From the NCBI GenBank assembly GCA_034401135.1, contig JAWZSP010000001.1:5704001-5768000 (forward strand): a stretch of 64,000 nt of DNA, written 5' to 3'. Source of the stretch: Volutella citrinella. Taxonomy: Eukaryota; Ascomycota; Sordariomycetes; Hypocreales; Nectriaceae. Made by a program: the position numbers and the translations under genes. Below the pieces are notes generated by a model. It was not told the DNA's origin and made no database searches. It saw only the letters and a program-made list of their open reading frames with translations. Position 1 is the first letter of the stretch. Each line of letters starts with the position of its first letter. This document shows positions 36,908 to 48,852 of the stretch, one piece after another.

Positions 36908-37881
36908 TGCTGTTTCTGCGGGTTGGCCTTCTAAGGCTTCTTCTGTGCGTGGGTGCCTTGGTCGGGGTTCCGTTGAGGTTGGCCTCTCTCTCCTCTTTCT
37001 GGATTGTGTCCCGGTTTGTGTTTCTTCGGGTTGGTGTCTGGTCTTGCATGGTCTGATGTGCGTTTGCGGTGATTTGCCGAAGCGTCGCCGCTTGTTGCGC
37101 TGAGATAGATCCAGATCCGCTCGGCCTCGTTAACAACATCCCGGACGTTCAGTAACTCAACCATTTGTCGATCGATCTCATCACGTAAGTCCTTCCTCAA
37201 GCGGTAGTAGAAGTGGTGCGCTACCGTTGGGTTGTTGTCAAGTCCTTGTGTGCCTAGGGAGGCGTGGGTCGCTCTCCATGCTTGGAAGAACTCCGACGGC
37301 GACTCGGCGACCTTCTGACGATGGGCCTCAAGTTCATTGCGGAGTTGGCGTTCCCTTAAACGTGGGTCGACGTGTTGCTGTCGCACAAACCCGATGAAGT
37401 CATCCCATGTGGGGTCTTCGTTCGCTAGGCCTCCGACGTGCGTTCGCCAACTTTGCTGCTTCCTGTAGCACATTTGCGTTTGTGCCCAATAGATCCTTTG
37501 TGCCACGGAGGCACGCTTCCGGAAACTATTCCCTGTCTCGATCGCCTTGATCCAGTCATCAATAGCAGTGTTGTTGTCGTCTTCCTGGAGTATCTTGCAG
37601 CTGTATCTCGGGGGTCGTTCGTATTCGCGTTCTTCTGGCGAGCGCTTGGCGATCAATTGGCGAATGAGCTCGTTCTGGTTTGTCATTTGTTGAAGGATCA
37701 TGGCTGCCAGTGGGTCACTAAGCCCGGCCTGTGTGCTAGGGACCTGCTCGTCTTCGATAGAGGGCGTCAATCGGTCCTCGTCTGATAGTTGCGGTCGGTC
37801 TGATGGAAAGGGGGTGGTAATTCGCGCAGTAGTCGGCGACTGCTCGTCTCGCAGGGGAACGGCCTGTCCGTGTGCAGACAT
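36865..37881 (-). pseudogene. gag of element G with late nonsense codon
   Basis: The nucleocapsid polyprotein begins 35 bp inside the 5' LTR. About 316 residues are open: an acidic N-terminus, the retrotransposon gag fold (DDWIKAIETGNSFRKRA, WDDFIGFVRQQHVDPRLRER, FFQAWRATHASLG) and a basic tail. A TAG at 36931-36933 follows. The same frame then continues into a zinc knuckle (36865-36906) reading C-R-R-Y-G-...-H-...-C, with Tyr for the second Cys. Both the stop and the Tyr fit CpA-to-TpA changes seen on the plus strand. Confidence 0.85.
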
Positions 37882-37904
37882 ACTCGGAGCTAGCTTCTAT
37901 AAAG

Positions 37905-37993
37905 AAGTAAAAGAATTGTAAGGGGATAGCTAAGAGCTTGAAGCTGGGGAAGAGTATGCCCTTAGGGTCAGGCTAGTATATTTACTTTTACTT
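37905..37993 (-). promoter_or_regulatory. possible self-priming site of element G
   Basis: Directly inside the 5' LTR the coding strand reads ATTCTTTTACTTC, not the TGG start of a tRNA primer site. CTTTTACTT here (37905-37913) is the exact complement of AAGTAAAAG within the LTR (37985-37993). Tf1/sushi-type elements prime reverse transcription from the folded 5' end of their own RNA in this way. Nine base pairs is near the length used by Tf1. Confidence 0.45.
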
Positions 37994-38120
37994 AAGGTCC
38001 TCCGTTCTATGCGCAAGCTCAGCGGAAGCTTGCCGAGCCTCCGGCGGTCAGCTGGCGCCAACCGGACTAAAGTTCCTCCGCCAGTGCGGCGGCTGCGCTG
38101 GATGTGGCTGGATCCTCACA
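37917..38120 (-). repeat. 5' LTR of element G
   Basis: This 204-bp LTR reads as identical to 31122-31325, so the insertion is recent and no RIP transition separates the two. No TATA box is obvious. Confidence 0.95.
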
Positions 38121-38272
38121 AGATTATAAAATATTAAAATAATAATTAAATCTAATTAACTTAAAGTAATATATTAAAAAATAAAAACTAAGTTTAAGTA
38201 TATTTATAACTAGATAGTAAAATATTATAATAAGAAAAGATTAAAAAAACTAACTTTTATAAAAAGAAATTT

Positions 38273-38623
38273 TAATATAATAAGCTATATTAATAATAAA
38301 ATTCCTATTATAAATAAGAAAATAAAGAAATAAGAAATATAAAGTATATATAAATATTAATAAGTAAAATTTAATAGTCTTTTTTTAAGCTAAAAAATCC
38401 TTTTTTATAAGAAAATCCCTAAGAATTCTTTATATATTCTTTTTATAACTAATTTCTAGGAAATCCTTAGGAAGTTAGCTAAAAGTAAGAATAATATTTC
38501 TTTAGATTTCTTAAAGACTTTTTTAATAAATCCTTAAGTTATATATACTAATAAAGTAGGGACTTTTAGAGAATTTCCTTATTATTATACACGCCTATAG
38601 GCTTTAAAGAAATCCTTATAATA
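38273..38623 (-). repeat. 351-bp solo-LTR-like copy, second family, inverted
   Basis: This is the reverse-complement counterpart of 29641-29991, the same length and strongly similar through both ends. It interrupts the integrase-side sequence of element B. Its flanks (AATTT and AATAT) do not form a clean duplication. Confidence 0.65.
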
Positions 38624-39685
38624 AATATAGTCTACTTATTTATAAAAAACCTTATAATAAAATAATAGAATAAAAAATTAAATTATAAATTTATTAAACT
38701 TTTTAAAGTTAAAAAATAAATCTTAAAAAATAATTATAAACTTAATTTACTAAGAACTGTCTATATATATTTAATTTTTTATATTTTATTATTAGAATTA
38801 ATTAAAGATATAATATAAGTCTAAATAATAGTTAGTATTATAAAACTAATACTAATAATTAAAGTACTTTTAGATATAAAATAAATAGTAAAAAGAATTA
38901 TTAGTTATAAATAAATAGATAAAATTATAAAATATTAGATTAAATAAGAAAACTAGCTAGAATTAGAAAATATATAAAAACCTTTAGAAAACCTTACTTA
39001 CTATTTAAAAAAACTATAAGAATACTTAAAAAGTTAATAAAGAAAATAATAGACTAATTAATAATATTAATAGCTCTTATTACTTAAGCCTCCTTAATAA
39101 AATACTACTTAGCTAATAGAGTATTACTTAAAAAAGTAATTTTATCCTTTTTATTTAACTCTTATAGACTTTATTTAATTAAGGTAGCTTTTTTATTTTT
39201 AAGAAGCTTTTTTTAATAATAAAAACAGCTTAAATAAGCTATAATCTTCTCTAACTTCTCCTCTTCTTTTTTAATATCCTTATTTAATTTCTATTATATA
39301 AAAGTATTATATATTACTAAAAAAAAATTAATAAAAAAGTAATAAAATATTAAAAAATATAAATAAAAAGGAGTAATATTTATATTATTATAAGTATAAC
39401 TATACTAAATATACCTAGAATAATATAATAATTTACTAAATATTTAATAAACTAACTTATTTTTAAAATAATAAAAATATAATATATTAATTATAAAACT
39501 TTTAGTAGTAATATAATTAGTAAGAAGAGTATATTACTAAGTTTTAATAAACTTAAAAATAGTACTTAATATAATAATAATTAGTATAAGATAATTATAA
39601 GTCTAAGTTTATAAGATTTATATAATAAATTAATATAAGTTATTTATCTAGTTTTAGAATTAAGATTTTATAAAAGAAGATATTA

Positions 39686-40150
39686 TATTAAAACCTAATA
39701 TTAATATACTATACTTATATAAAGTATATAAAATAAAAAAACCTAAGTAAAGGACTGTAATTAATTAATAATAAATTATTAAGATTATATAATAATCTTT
39801 ATAATTTATATTAAGTAAACTTATTAAGAATAAATTATTAAAATTACTATTATAATCTTTATAATCTAAAATAAAATAAAAGATAGGTAGTAAATTATAT
39901 AATAAAAGATTAATTATTATATAAACTTATAAAAAGTATATATTTAATATAAATAGCTTTTTAATTATTAATATAACTTAGTTATTTTAATTATTTTAAT
40001 TAATTATTACTTAATATAATAGTATAATTATTATACTTAGAATTATAATTAACTTATTTAAAACTTAGTATATATTATATTAAACTATTAATATAAACCC
40101 TTAGTATATTATATTAAGTTTATATAGTTAGAACTTATTTAATTATTATA
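39686..40150 (+). repeat. LTR of element B, right
   Basis: This 465-bp copy has the same orientation and length as 24885-25349. It is followed by ATTAA, the partner of GTTAA left of the element. Confidence 0.82.
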
Positions 40151-40351
40151 ATTAAGCTAGTTCTTAATTATTATTATTTTTTTTAAGTCTATTTTAATCT
40201 TATTATATAAAATAATATATCTTAAGAATTCTACTTTTTATATATAAAAGTTATTTTTTTTTAGTTTTATTAATAATTTAATATCTTATAATTTTTATAA
40301 TATTTTATAAATATATTTTTAGTATTTTTTTTTATTATTTAAAAAGATTAA

Positions 40352-40369
40352 AATATTATTTAAATAATA
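40352..40369 (-). pseudogene. reverse transcriptase active-site relic in element A
   Basis: The minus strand reads YYLNNI. Two G-to-A steps separate it from YYLDDI, one more than in elements B and C. Confidence 0.65.
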
Positions 40370-40664
40370 AATAATAAAGATATTAAAATATTTTTATAAT
40401 ATATAATTAATTATTTTTTAAAAAGTTATTAATATATTTATAAATTTAAATAATATAATTAAATATTTAAATAATTTAAATTTAATTTTAAAAATAGTTT
40501 TCTATTTATATCTTTTTTTAATCTTAATAAAATTATAAGCTTTTTTAAAATTAAATATAATAAAAATCTTTTTTTTTATAAATAGTTTTTTATTTTTATA
40601 ATTAATAATAATAAAGTTCTATTTTTAAAAATACTTTTATTAAATTAATAATAGTTAATTATAA

Positions 40665-41114
40665 TATAACAATCAGGTAGGTTCTAACTATATAAACCTA
40701 GTATAATATACTAGGGGTTTATATTAGCAGTTCTGACATAGTATATACTAAGCTTGAATAGGTTAGTCATGATCCTAGGCATAGTAATCATAATATTATA
40801 TTAGGTAATAGTTAATTAAGGTAATTAAGATAACCAAGTTATATTAATAGCTAAAGAGCTGCTTATACTAGATATGCACTTTTTGCTAGTCTATATAGTT
40901 TGTCTAATCCTTTATTATGTATAGTAGTCGCCTAGTTCTTTATCTAAGTTATCTGTGACTATGCGCTAGTCATAAGTAACTAGTATATAGTTATGCCTGA
41001 CTTTCCTTAGTATAACTATAACTATATTTTATTAGTCTATTAGTAATTAGATATTCCAGTCTATATGCCCTGCCCTGTGTATTAGGTTACTATATATTAG
41101 CGCGGGTTCTGATA
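40665..41114 (-). repeat. LTR of element C, left
   Basis: This 450-bp LTR matches 48403-48852 over its whole length with scattered transitions. It starts TATAACAATCAGG and ends GGTTCTGATA. Confidence 0.85.
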
Positions 41115-44032
41115 TAATGTCTCCCCTTATAAGGTCTTGTTTTTAAAGCTAGATAAATAACTGTCTATTGGTTTATTATATCTGTCTAGAACTTTGTCCT
41201 ATAAACATTCTTCTAACGTGCTAACTGTTATATCCTCTAGTTCTATTAACTATTATTATACTAATTCTATCTTTATTACCTCTAAAGGTTTCTACCTTAC
41301 TATACCTTGCTTATACTATAAACTACAAGGCTTAAAATATATAATAATAGAAGGTCGTAAGAAATATACTAAATGTACTTATTATAATCACTCTTATGAT
41401 AGTATTAGCGTCTTTGTTAGTAAAGGTCTGTTTTTATTTATTTCCTCTTTGCAGTAGTATCCTTTTATTCCTAACTCTTTATTTCTAGCTAATCGTTTAG
41501 TTAAAGCAAAAGATTGCTTAGAAGCTAAGGAAGAAGTAACTGAAAGTAAGATTCTTAAGATCTAGTGTTAAATAAATAAGCGCCTGAGTTGTTTAATATA
41601 TATCTATTATTAGAAGTATTTACTTTATAATAAGGGTTTAGTAATATTAAAGCGCAATCTTTAATCTATTAAGAAGTTAAAGGTCACTAAGTAAGAGGAA
41701 GCTCGGGCTATAGTTAATATTTAGTCTATTAAGGCTGTGAATATTATTAATTAGTCCTCTGTAGGGTTAGTTAATCCTTCTCTACTTATTATAGAAACTC
41801 CTTTAGTTTCTTTAAGTAATAGGTAAGGTTCTTAGGAAGTTCCTATATGTTTTCCGATTCGGGCTAGTCTTTCTATTTAATTAAGTAAGTAGTTTTACTA
41901 TCTTTGAATTTTTTATCTAGGATTTGTTCTACTGCCTATTCTTATAGTAGGATGATCTTATCTGCTAATACGAAATCGACGTGTCTGTTATAACGTCTTT
42001 TATCCTATATTCTAACCTAGATAGTTCCTTCTGCAGTTTCTAATAATAATATATAGAATACTAAGTAGAGTAGTGATTTTCCAAGGTCTAGTTTATAGTT
42101 ATTTTTTATAATTTTCTTTTTAATTTTAAAAAGTCTAATAAACTTGTAGTTAAGTTTTTTATTTTGTTATTTTATTTCGAGGTTCTTTATTAATAGGTAG
42201 ACTATACTCCCCTCTTTAAAGGTTAGTACTAGTGACTGTTTAAAGTTATAGTACTTAGTTATTTAATTCCTAATAAATTCAAGTTCTATCTTTATTTCTT
42301 TATAGGTTTTCTTTAGTTTATCGCTTTTTAATATTACCTTGATATTTACTAGTCCCTTTTTAATATCTCTGTAGATATCTAGGTTATAGCTATAGAGTGC
42401 GACTGCTAGTATTATCTTAATACTATTATAGTAGCTTAAGTTATATATAAGTTATACTAAGAGTAAAAGTTCTACCTAGTTATTTTGCATATAGTTAATA
42501 TAGTATCTAAGGTATTATTCTACCTCCTAGTTAAGTCGCTCTATTTATCTATCTATTTATAGTCTAAATACTATTAAAAGTTTATTATTAAATCCAAGGT
42601 ATCCTATTAGTCTATTAAAGAATTTTAAAATAAATATCAAGCCTCTATCTAAAATAATCTCTATTAGCAGTCTATATACTAAGACAATATATCGAAAAAA
42701 TATATAAGAGAGTTATTCTATATTTATTACTTCTTAAAACAGGATATAATATACAAATTTTATAAGTCTATTAATAATAATAAAAATATTATTATAATAT
42801 ACTCCTATTACTAGGTCTACTAATAGTAGTAGCTTTATAATAAAGTCTATTATTACTAAGTACTATAATTATTTACTAACTAATAAGGATTGTAATTCTC
42901 TATAAGGTTTATATTATAGTACCTTAGTCTTTTTATATATATTGCATATTATAAGGACTTCTTCTACTTTTTATTTCATTTTTAAGAAGATATAGTATTA
43001 TTTTAGTCATTCTACTATCTTCCTTACTCCTAAGTATTTATAGAGTCTATATCTATATACTTTCTTAATAAGGGCTGCTTGCAGTTCTTCTAGGATATAT
43101 TCCTTATCTATTACAGAGGGTTCTAGTATTACTAAGAGCAATCCGATTATAATAATTTTACTAATAAGGTTCTATATATAATTATTATATTTGTCCTTAG
43201 TAAGTAACTATATTTCTATTTTTATTATTTCTAGCTCGAAGTCTAGTCTTTAGCTAATTATATTAGCTCTTCTATTCTCTGTTCTTTTAATATATATAAT
43301 AATATAGTCAAACTCTAATAGGTATTTAGTATATTATAGTTATTAAGTATTAAGCTTCTGAGTTATAGTAAAGTATATAATATTTTTATAGTCTGTGTAT
43401 ACTTATACCTTGTATTTACTTCTTTTAAAATAGTACTAAAACTCTTTAAATATATTAACTATTATAAGGAATTCTTTATTATAAATAGGGTAGTGTAACT
43501 CTATCTTATTTAATTTATATAAGTAGAATGCAATTAGATAGAGGCATCCTTTCTTATCTTTCTATCCTATCTAGGCCCCTAGTCCTCTGTCTAAGGCATT
43601 AGTTTCTAGTATAACTTCTTTCTCTAGGTTGAATATTTTGAGTACTAATTCGCTAAGGATGGCTTTCTTAACTTATTTAAAGGCTTCTTATTCTTTAAGT
43701 TCTTATTTAAACTTAACTCCTTTTCTTATAAAGTTAGTTATTAGTATTACTATCTTGCTAAAGTTTTTAATAAAATGTTAGTAGTAGTTAGTAAAGCCTA
43801 AGAATAATTGCATTTCCTTAATATTAGTTAGTATCTGCTATTCCCTAACTGCTATAATCTTTTTAAGATCTATATAGATTTTATTTAGTAAGATAATATA
43901 ACTTAGGAACTCTACTTCCTATATATAGAAATAACTTTTCTCTAGTTCTACTAGAAGTTCTACTTCTTATAGTTTTTATAATACTTAGTATATATATTAA
44001 GTATGTTCTTCTTCTATCTTTAAGAAGATAAG

Positions 44033-44050
44033 GATATTATCTAAGTAATA
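44033..44050 (-). pseudogene. reverse transcriptase active-site relic in element C
   Basis: The minus strand reads YYLDNI followed by LIF, the YLDD box with one G-to-A change. It sets the coding strand of element C. Confidence 0.7.
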
Positions 44051-45616
44051 TATAATAAATATATCGAGGTATTCTTATAGTATATAGTTAATTATTTTTT
44101 AGAATAAGGCTGGAGTATTAGTTAAGCTAAATAGTATAACTAAATACTTAAAAAGTCTAAACTTAGTTCAGAATACAGTTTTCCACTCATCGCCTTTCTT
44201 AACTCTTATCAAGTTATAAGCTCCTTTCAAATCGAGTGCTATAAACTAATTCATACCCTAGAGTCGGTCCTTCATTTTTATAATTAGTAGAAGGAGTATC
44301 CGATCCTTAAGAGTGATCTTATTAAGCTATTAGTAGTTTATAACTAGACAAAGTTTACTGTTTTTCTTAGGGATAAATATAATAGGGTATCCTGCTTCTA
44401 AACTAGAGCTTCTTATATAACTTTTTGTAAGTATTTCTATAAGGTATTCTTAGAGTATATCCAATTCTTCTTAGTTTAAGTTATAGATTTAGAAGAACTT
44501 AGGTTTCTTGCTAACTTTTAGGATAATCTTATAGTTCTATTGCCCGTGCTTTAATAATTCAGTATCGAGGCTTTCTGCAAACAGTTTTTCATACTATTAG
44601 TATAATTTAGAGATATCTTTAAGGCATTCCTCTACTCTCTCCCTTTCTTTTCTAATAAAGTCTTTCTTCTTCTTAATATCTTCCTTCAGTATGTTATTAA
44701 TATGCCTGAATTATTTCTATAGGAGCCTAATAATTTTACGCACTCTACCTATATATAATTATATCTATTTCTATTATATTCTCTTTATTAGGGTTATATT
44801 TATTTCTTAGGTAATATCCTTACTACTAGTAGTTTTGTCCTTATTAGTCTAAGTTTGAGATCTCTTATCTTAAAGCTTATCAATATAAGTATATAAATTG
44901 TTCTATATAAGGCCTTCCCTCTAGTTAATAAGTAGGTTTTATTATTTTAGCTATTTATAACTTAGTATAATTTAATATATAGTAACTCTAGTAATATTAA
45001 AATTTATACTCTTATTCTTCCTTACTATAAATACTTTATAATATTTTAGAAAGTATTAGATATACCTATTATTATATAAAAACGATTTACTCTTAAGTCT
45101 GCTTAATTAGTATTAGTCTTTTTCTAGTTTTATCTCCTAGTTTAGTTATAATTCATTAATAAGTTCTAGTAAAATATAATTATATAGTGCTCTGCTATCT
45201 ATAAGTACTATAACATTTTTCTTTTTAATTTATATAGTAGTTTCCAGTTAGGTCCTTTCTTTATTATCTGCGTCTATTATAATATAGAGCTGTCCGATTG
45301 TTTATATCAGTTCTTATAGGTCTTTAGGTCGTCCTAATTACTCCCTTACTAGCAACTATTACCTTTTCCTATTTCTTATTTATACTATAGAGCGATTTTC
45401 TCCTAGGTATACTTCTTATACTAAAAATCCTAGTAATTCTTTACAAGGTTAGAATTATAATAGAACTCTATACTAATACTAATATAATATTTATCAATCC
45501 TCCTTATCTTTATTTATTATATATCTAGTACCTTAAGTATTAGTATTAGTTAGATATCCTTTCTATCTTCTTAAGGCCTAATAGGGTAGGTATTATTTTA
45601 GTATTTCTCTATATAG

Positions 45617-45950
45617 TGTGTGGCAGCTGGATCACATTGGCATTTTGGTGGTTGGGCTGGATTGGTCAATTGGGCGTTTGGGTCAGTAGCTTAAAAGGGG
45701 CAGGTTCGCTCAGTACTTGAGATCAACAAGAATTTTCCCCCTCTTTCAATCTTTTTCTGTTCAGGGACTCCTTCATTTCTGTCTGATCAGATCGCTGGTC
45801 AATTCAGATTTTGTTTATCTTGCGAGGTTCTCTTGCTGGAGGTCACGCAAAATTTCGCTTTTCGCCCAAGTTCAGTTACCCTACGGCAGGTTTCTGCAGG
45901 GGACACTGACAATTATTGGTGTTTGTTTGGGCCTGTCATTCTCACCAACA
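45617..45950. repeat. unmutated 334-bp island, probable solo LTR of a third family
   Basis: Normal-GC sequence starts TGTGTGGCAGCTGG and ends CTCACCAACA, so it has TG...CA ends. A TTAAAAGG box and pyrimidine-rich stretch inside resemble an LTR promoter. Flanks (TATAG and AATAG) agree at only four of five bases. The short frame inside has no support as a gene. Confidence 0.5.
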
Positions 45951-48402
45951 AAATAGTAATAGCTATAGCTTTATATATAGTAACTAATCTATACTAACTT
46001 CTTATATTTAGGGTCTTCTAGTAAGTAGATTACTTAGTCCTTATTATACTATGGCAGGTATATCTAGGTATTGTACTAAAAGGCTATAAGGATCTATCCT
46101 ATTTCTTTTTCTTAGTACCTTCTTTTTATTTTCTAATACGTCTCCTCCTACTATTAAGTAATATTTTTAATAATTCTCCTCATAATTTGCTATGTTTTAT
46201 TAGGGTTTAGTTATTACTTTATTCCTAAAAGTGTGATTTTAGTATAGTATAGTTAGAGTCTAAAAAGCTATGCTCTCGAGGCTTCGTCCTTTATAAATCA
46301 GTACTTATTGCATCTATAGGTTCAGTAGTTGTATAGTTTTTCCTTAATATAGGAATTATATCCCTCTTATTATTCTTAGGCCTATTTACTTATTTTTCTT
46401 TCTGCTATTATAAGTTCATTTTATAATAATTAGGTCTTAGGTTCAGGCAATAAGTTAAAGGGCATTAAGTACTCTTATAGGGTGTACTTATATACCTTTC
46501 TGACTATTCTGATAGCTTTTAAGTCAATGTTCTTAGGTTTCTCTATTTCTATTAGCAGTAGCTCCTAATATCTTTTAAACTATTATATTGATATTAGTAC
46601 TAGTTTTTCTTATATTAAGTTTTTTATATTCTTTACCTTATTATCCTATAAGTCGAGCCCTAACTATCTAGCTAATTCGGCTTCCTTAGCTATAAGCTGG
46701 CTTTCTTTATACTTATTTATTTAGTATTCTTATAGTTTATAAGTAATATATTAGACTTAATCTAAACTTCCTTACTTAATAAGCTATCTTATTATACTAT
46801 CTTATAGGCTTTACGCAAGTAGAATAGTTTTATTAGTTCATACTTCAGGCTAGTTATCTTATAAGGTAAGTCCTGCAAGTCTTACTATTTAAATTTCTAT
46901 CTTAGTAAGTAGTTCTCCTATCTATTATTTATATAGTTAATACTTTTCCTTAACTTACTAAATTTCCTTCTATTAGCTCTTAGTATAGCCTATCTTATCT
47001 AAGTAGAATATTTCTTTTTATAGGACTCTAATAGCTTTCTTTATAGTAATTCTCCTTATAATATAGTTATAAGATTCCACGTTCTTCTACTTTTACTAAG
47101 TATAGTACTATAAGAGGGTGTCTTATTATTCTTCTTCTAACCTAGACTTAGCTTCTTCTTTAGTCTTATAGAGGTTATAGCTATATAACTAGATTTCCCC
47201 TAGGCTGGTACCTATAGTATTATATCTTTGCTTTCATCCTGTCTATTTTCTAAGTACCTTTATAGTTATTATTCAGATCGCGGTTTAGGGTTCCTTACTA
47301 AAGCTGCTAATATACCTTTTCTAGTTATTTTTTTATAAAAGTGGTCTGAACTTATTACAAACCTTATTCAGATAGGCACACTCCCTAGCTCTATGTCCCT
47401 TCTATCCACAGTCCTAGTAAATAAATTCCTTATTTTTACCTATTATTCCTATTATTATTAGTCCTAGTGTATATCTATATAATATATTAACTCATAGGGT
47501 ATTATTATGCTAGTATTATTAGTTCTTACTTTTAAAGTGCTCAGGGTAATATAAGTTAAAGTTCCCTCCTCTTTTATATACTGCCCTTTCCTAATATTAT
47601 TTATACTATTATTTATTAATTTTAACTACTATTATAATATACTCTATCAGAGTATCAGGGCAGTTAGCTTTAAATAGCTTGTCCTTAACTTCCTCTTTTA
47701 GTCCGCAGTAGAAATATTCTATTAATAGCTCCTCATCCTAACTAAGCCTAACTAAGATTTATCTAAATATAGCTCTATAAGCTATAGCAGATTTAGTTTA
47801 TTTAAGCTTAAGGAGTTATACTATAGCCTAGCATTCTTTATTTATATTTCTAAATATATTATATAGTACTTCTTTAAAATTATCCTAGTCTGCGAAGATA
47901 TCCTAGGTTTCCTAGTTTCTTAAATCTAGATCATTCTCTAAGTAGTCCTTTATAATGGGTTCGAACTATATAGTAGCAGTGCCCTTAAGGCATCCTTAGG
48001 TAAAAAGGACTTTAGCTTTGCTACTAGCCAGGGTATTAGGATAAAACTTAAAGTAAATATTAAGGTAGGTAAGAAATAGTATAATATTATTTATATATCT
48101 ATTGAATACTATTAGCCGTAGTAGGTATATATCTACTCCAGGGTCCTTTATAAGTGCTAGTAATAGGTTTAGTAATAGAGTGTTTATATATTCCTCTATA
48201 CTAGCGATAAGGTTATAAAATCGTATGACTTTAGTATTTATCTTATTATAGGTTGTATTAGTACTATTATATACAGGCAGAGCTCTAGTACTCTAAGCGC
48301 TATTATTAGATATATTAGTATAAAAGTTAGTTCTAGATATAGTTAAATAAGGAAATATTACTTAGTAGTATATAAGGCTATATTAAATAAGAGCTATTAA
48401 TA

Positions 48403-48852
48403 TATAACGATCAGGTAGGTTCTAACTATATAAACCTAGTATAATATACTAAGGGTTTATATTAGCAGTTCTAATATAGTATATACTAAGCTTAAACAGG
48501 TTAGTTATAATCCTAGGCATAGCAATTATAGTATTATATTAGGTAATAGTTAATTAAGGTAATTAAAATAACTAAGTTATATTAATAGCTAAAAAGCTGC
48601 TTATACTAGATATACACTCTTTACTAGTCTATATAGTTTATCTAATCCTTTATTACGTATAATAGTTACTTAGTTCTTTATCTAAGTCATCTATAACTAT
48701 ACGCTAATCGCAAGTAACTAGTATATAGTTACACCTGACTTTCCTTAGTATAACTATAACTATATTTTATTAGTCTGTTAGTGATTGGATATTCTAGTCT
48801 ATATACTCTGCCCTATGTGTCAGGTCACTATACATTAGCACAGGTTCTGATA
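48403..48852 (-). repeat. LTR of element C, right (5' LTR)
   Basis: This 450-bp copy pairs with 40665-41114. TATAA follows immediately and equals the five bases before 40665. Confidence 0.85.

Larger units (their letters stand above)
31122..38120 (-). mobile_element. element G: young Ty3/Gypsy chromovirus with antisense accessory gene
   Basis: This is a complete 6,999-bp element with two 204-bp LTRs that read as identical, TG...CA ends and a perfect AGATT target duplication (31117-31121 and 38121-38125). It sits inside RIP-saturated element B yet has normal GC. On the minus strand it has gag, then pol with protease, reverse transcriptase, RNase H, integrase and a C-terminal chromodomain. A spliced cysteine-rich gene lies on the plus strand between pol and the 3' LTR. 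It has a few disabling changes, and all fit CpA-to-TpA transitions. It must be the youngest or among the youngest insertions here. Confidence 0.95.
24885..40150 (+). mobile_element. element B: RIP-saturated retrotransposon inside element A
   Basis: LTRs of 465 bp (24885-25349 and 39686-40150) lie in the same orientation, inverted relative to A. The target duplication is GTTAA/ATTAA, one G-to-A apart. Without the chromovirus at 31122 it measures about 8.26 kb. Coding was on the plus strand: 29053-29070 reads YYLDNI, a decayed reverse transcriptase active site. Two 351-bp solo-LTR-like insertions lie within it. Nearly every codon is altered and no protein could be made. Confidence 0.85.
40665..48852 (-). 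mobile_element. element C: moderately RIPed retrotransposon inside element A
   Basis: The element is 8,188 bp long with 450-bp LTRs at 40665-41114 and 48403-48852 and a perfect TATAA target duplication. It interrupts the reverse transcriptase region of A. Coding was on the minus strand; 44033-44050 reads YYLDNI. It keeps visibly more G and C than A and B, but no long frame survives. A 334-bp unmutated island lies at 45617. It is the least decayed of the three family members here. Confidence 0.88.

Noticed and set aside
48380..48402. tRNA initiator-Met primer site next to the 5' LTR of element C
   Set aside because: TTAATAGCTCTTA could be a decayed TGGTAGC-type site, but one mismatch is a transversion and RIP has removed too much to decide.
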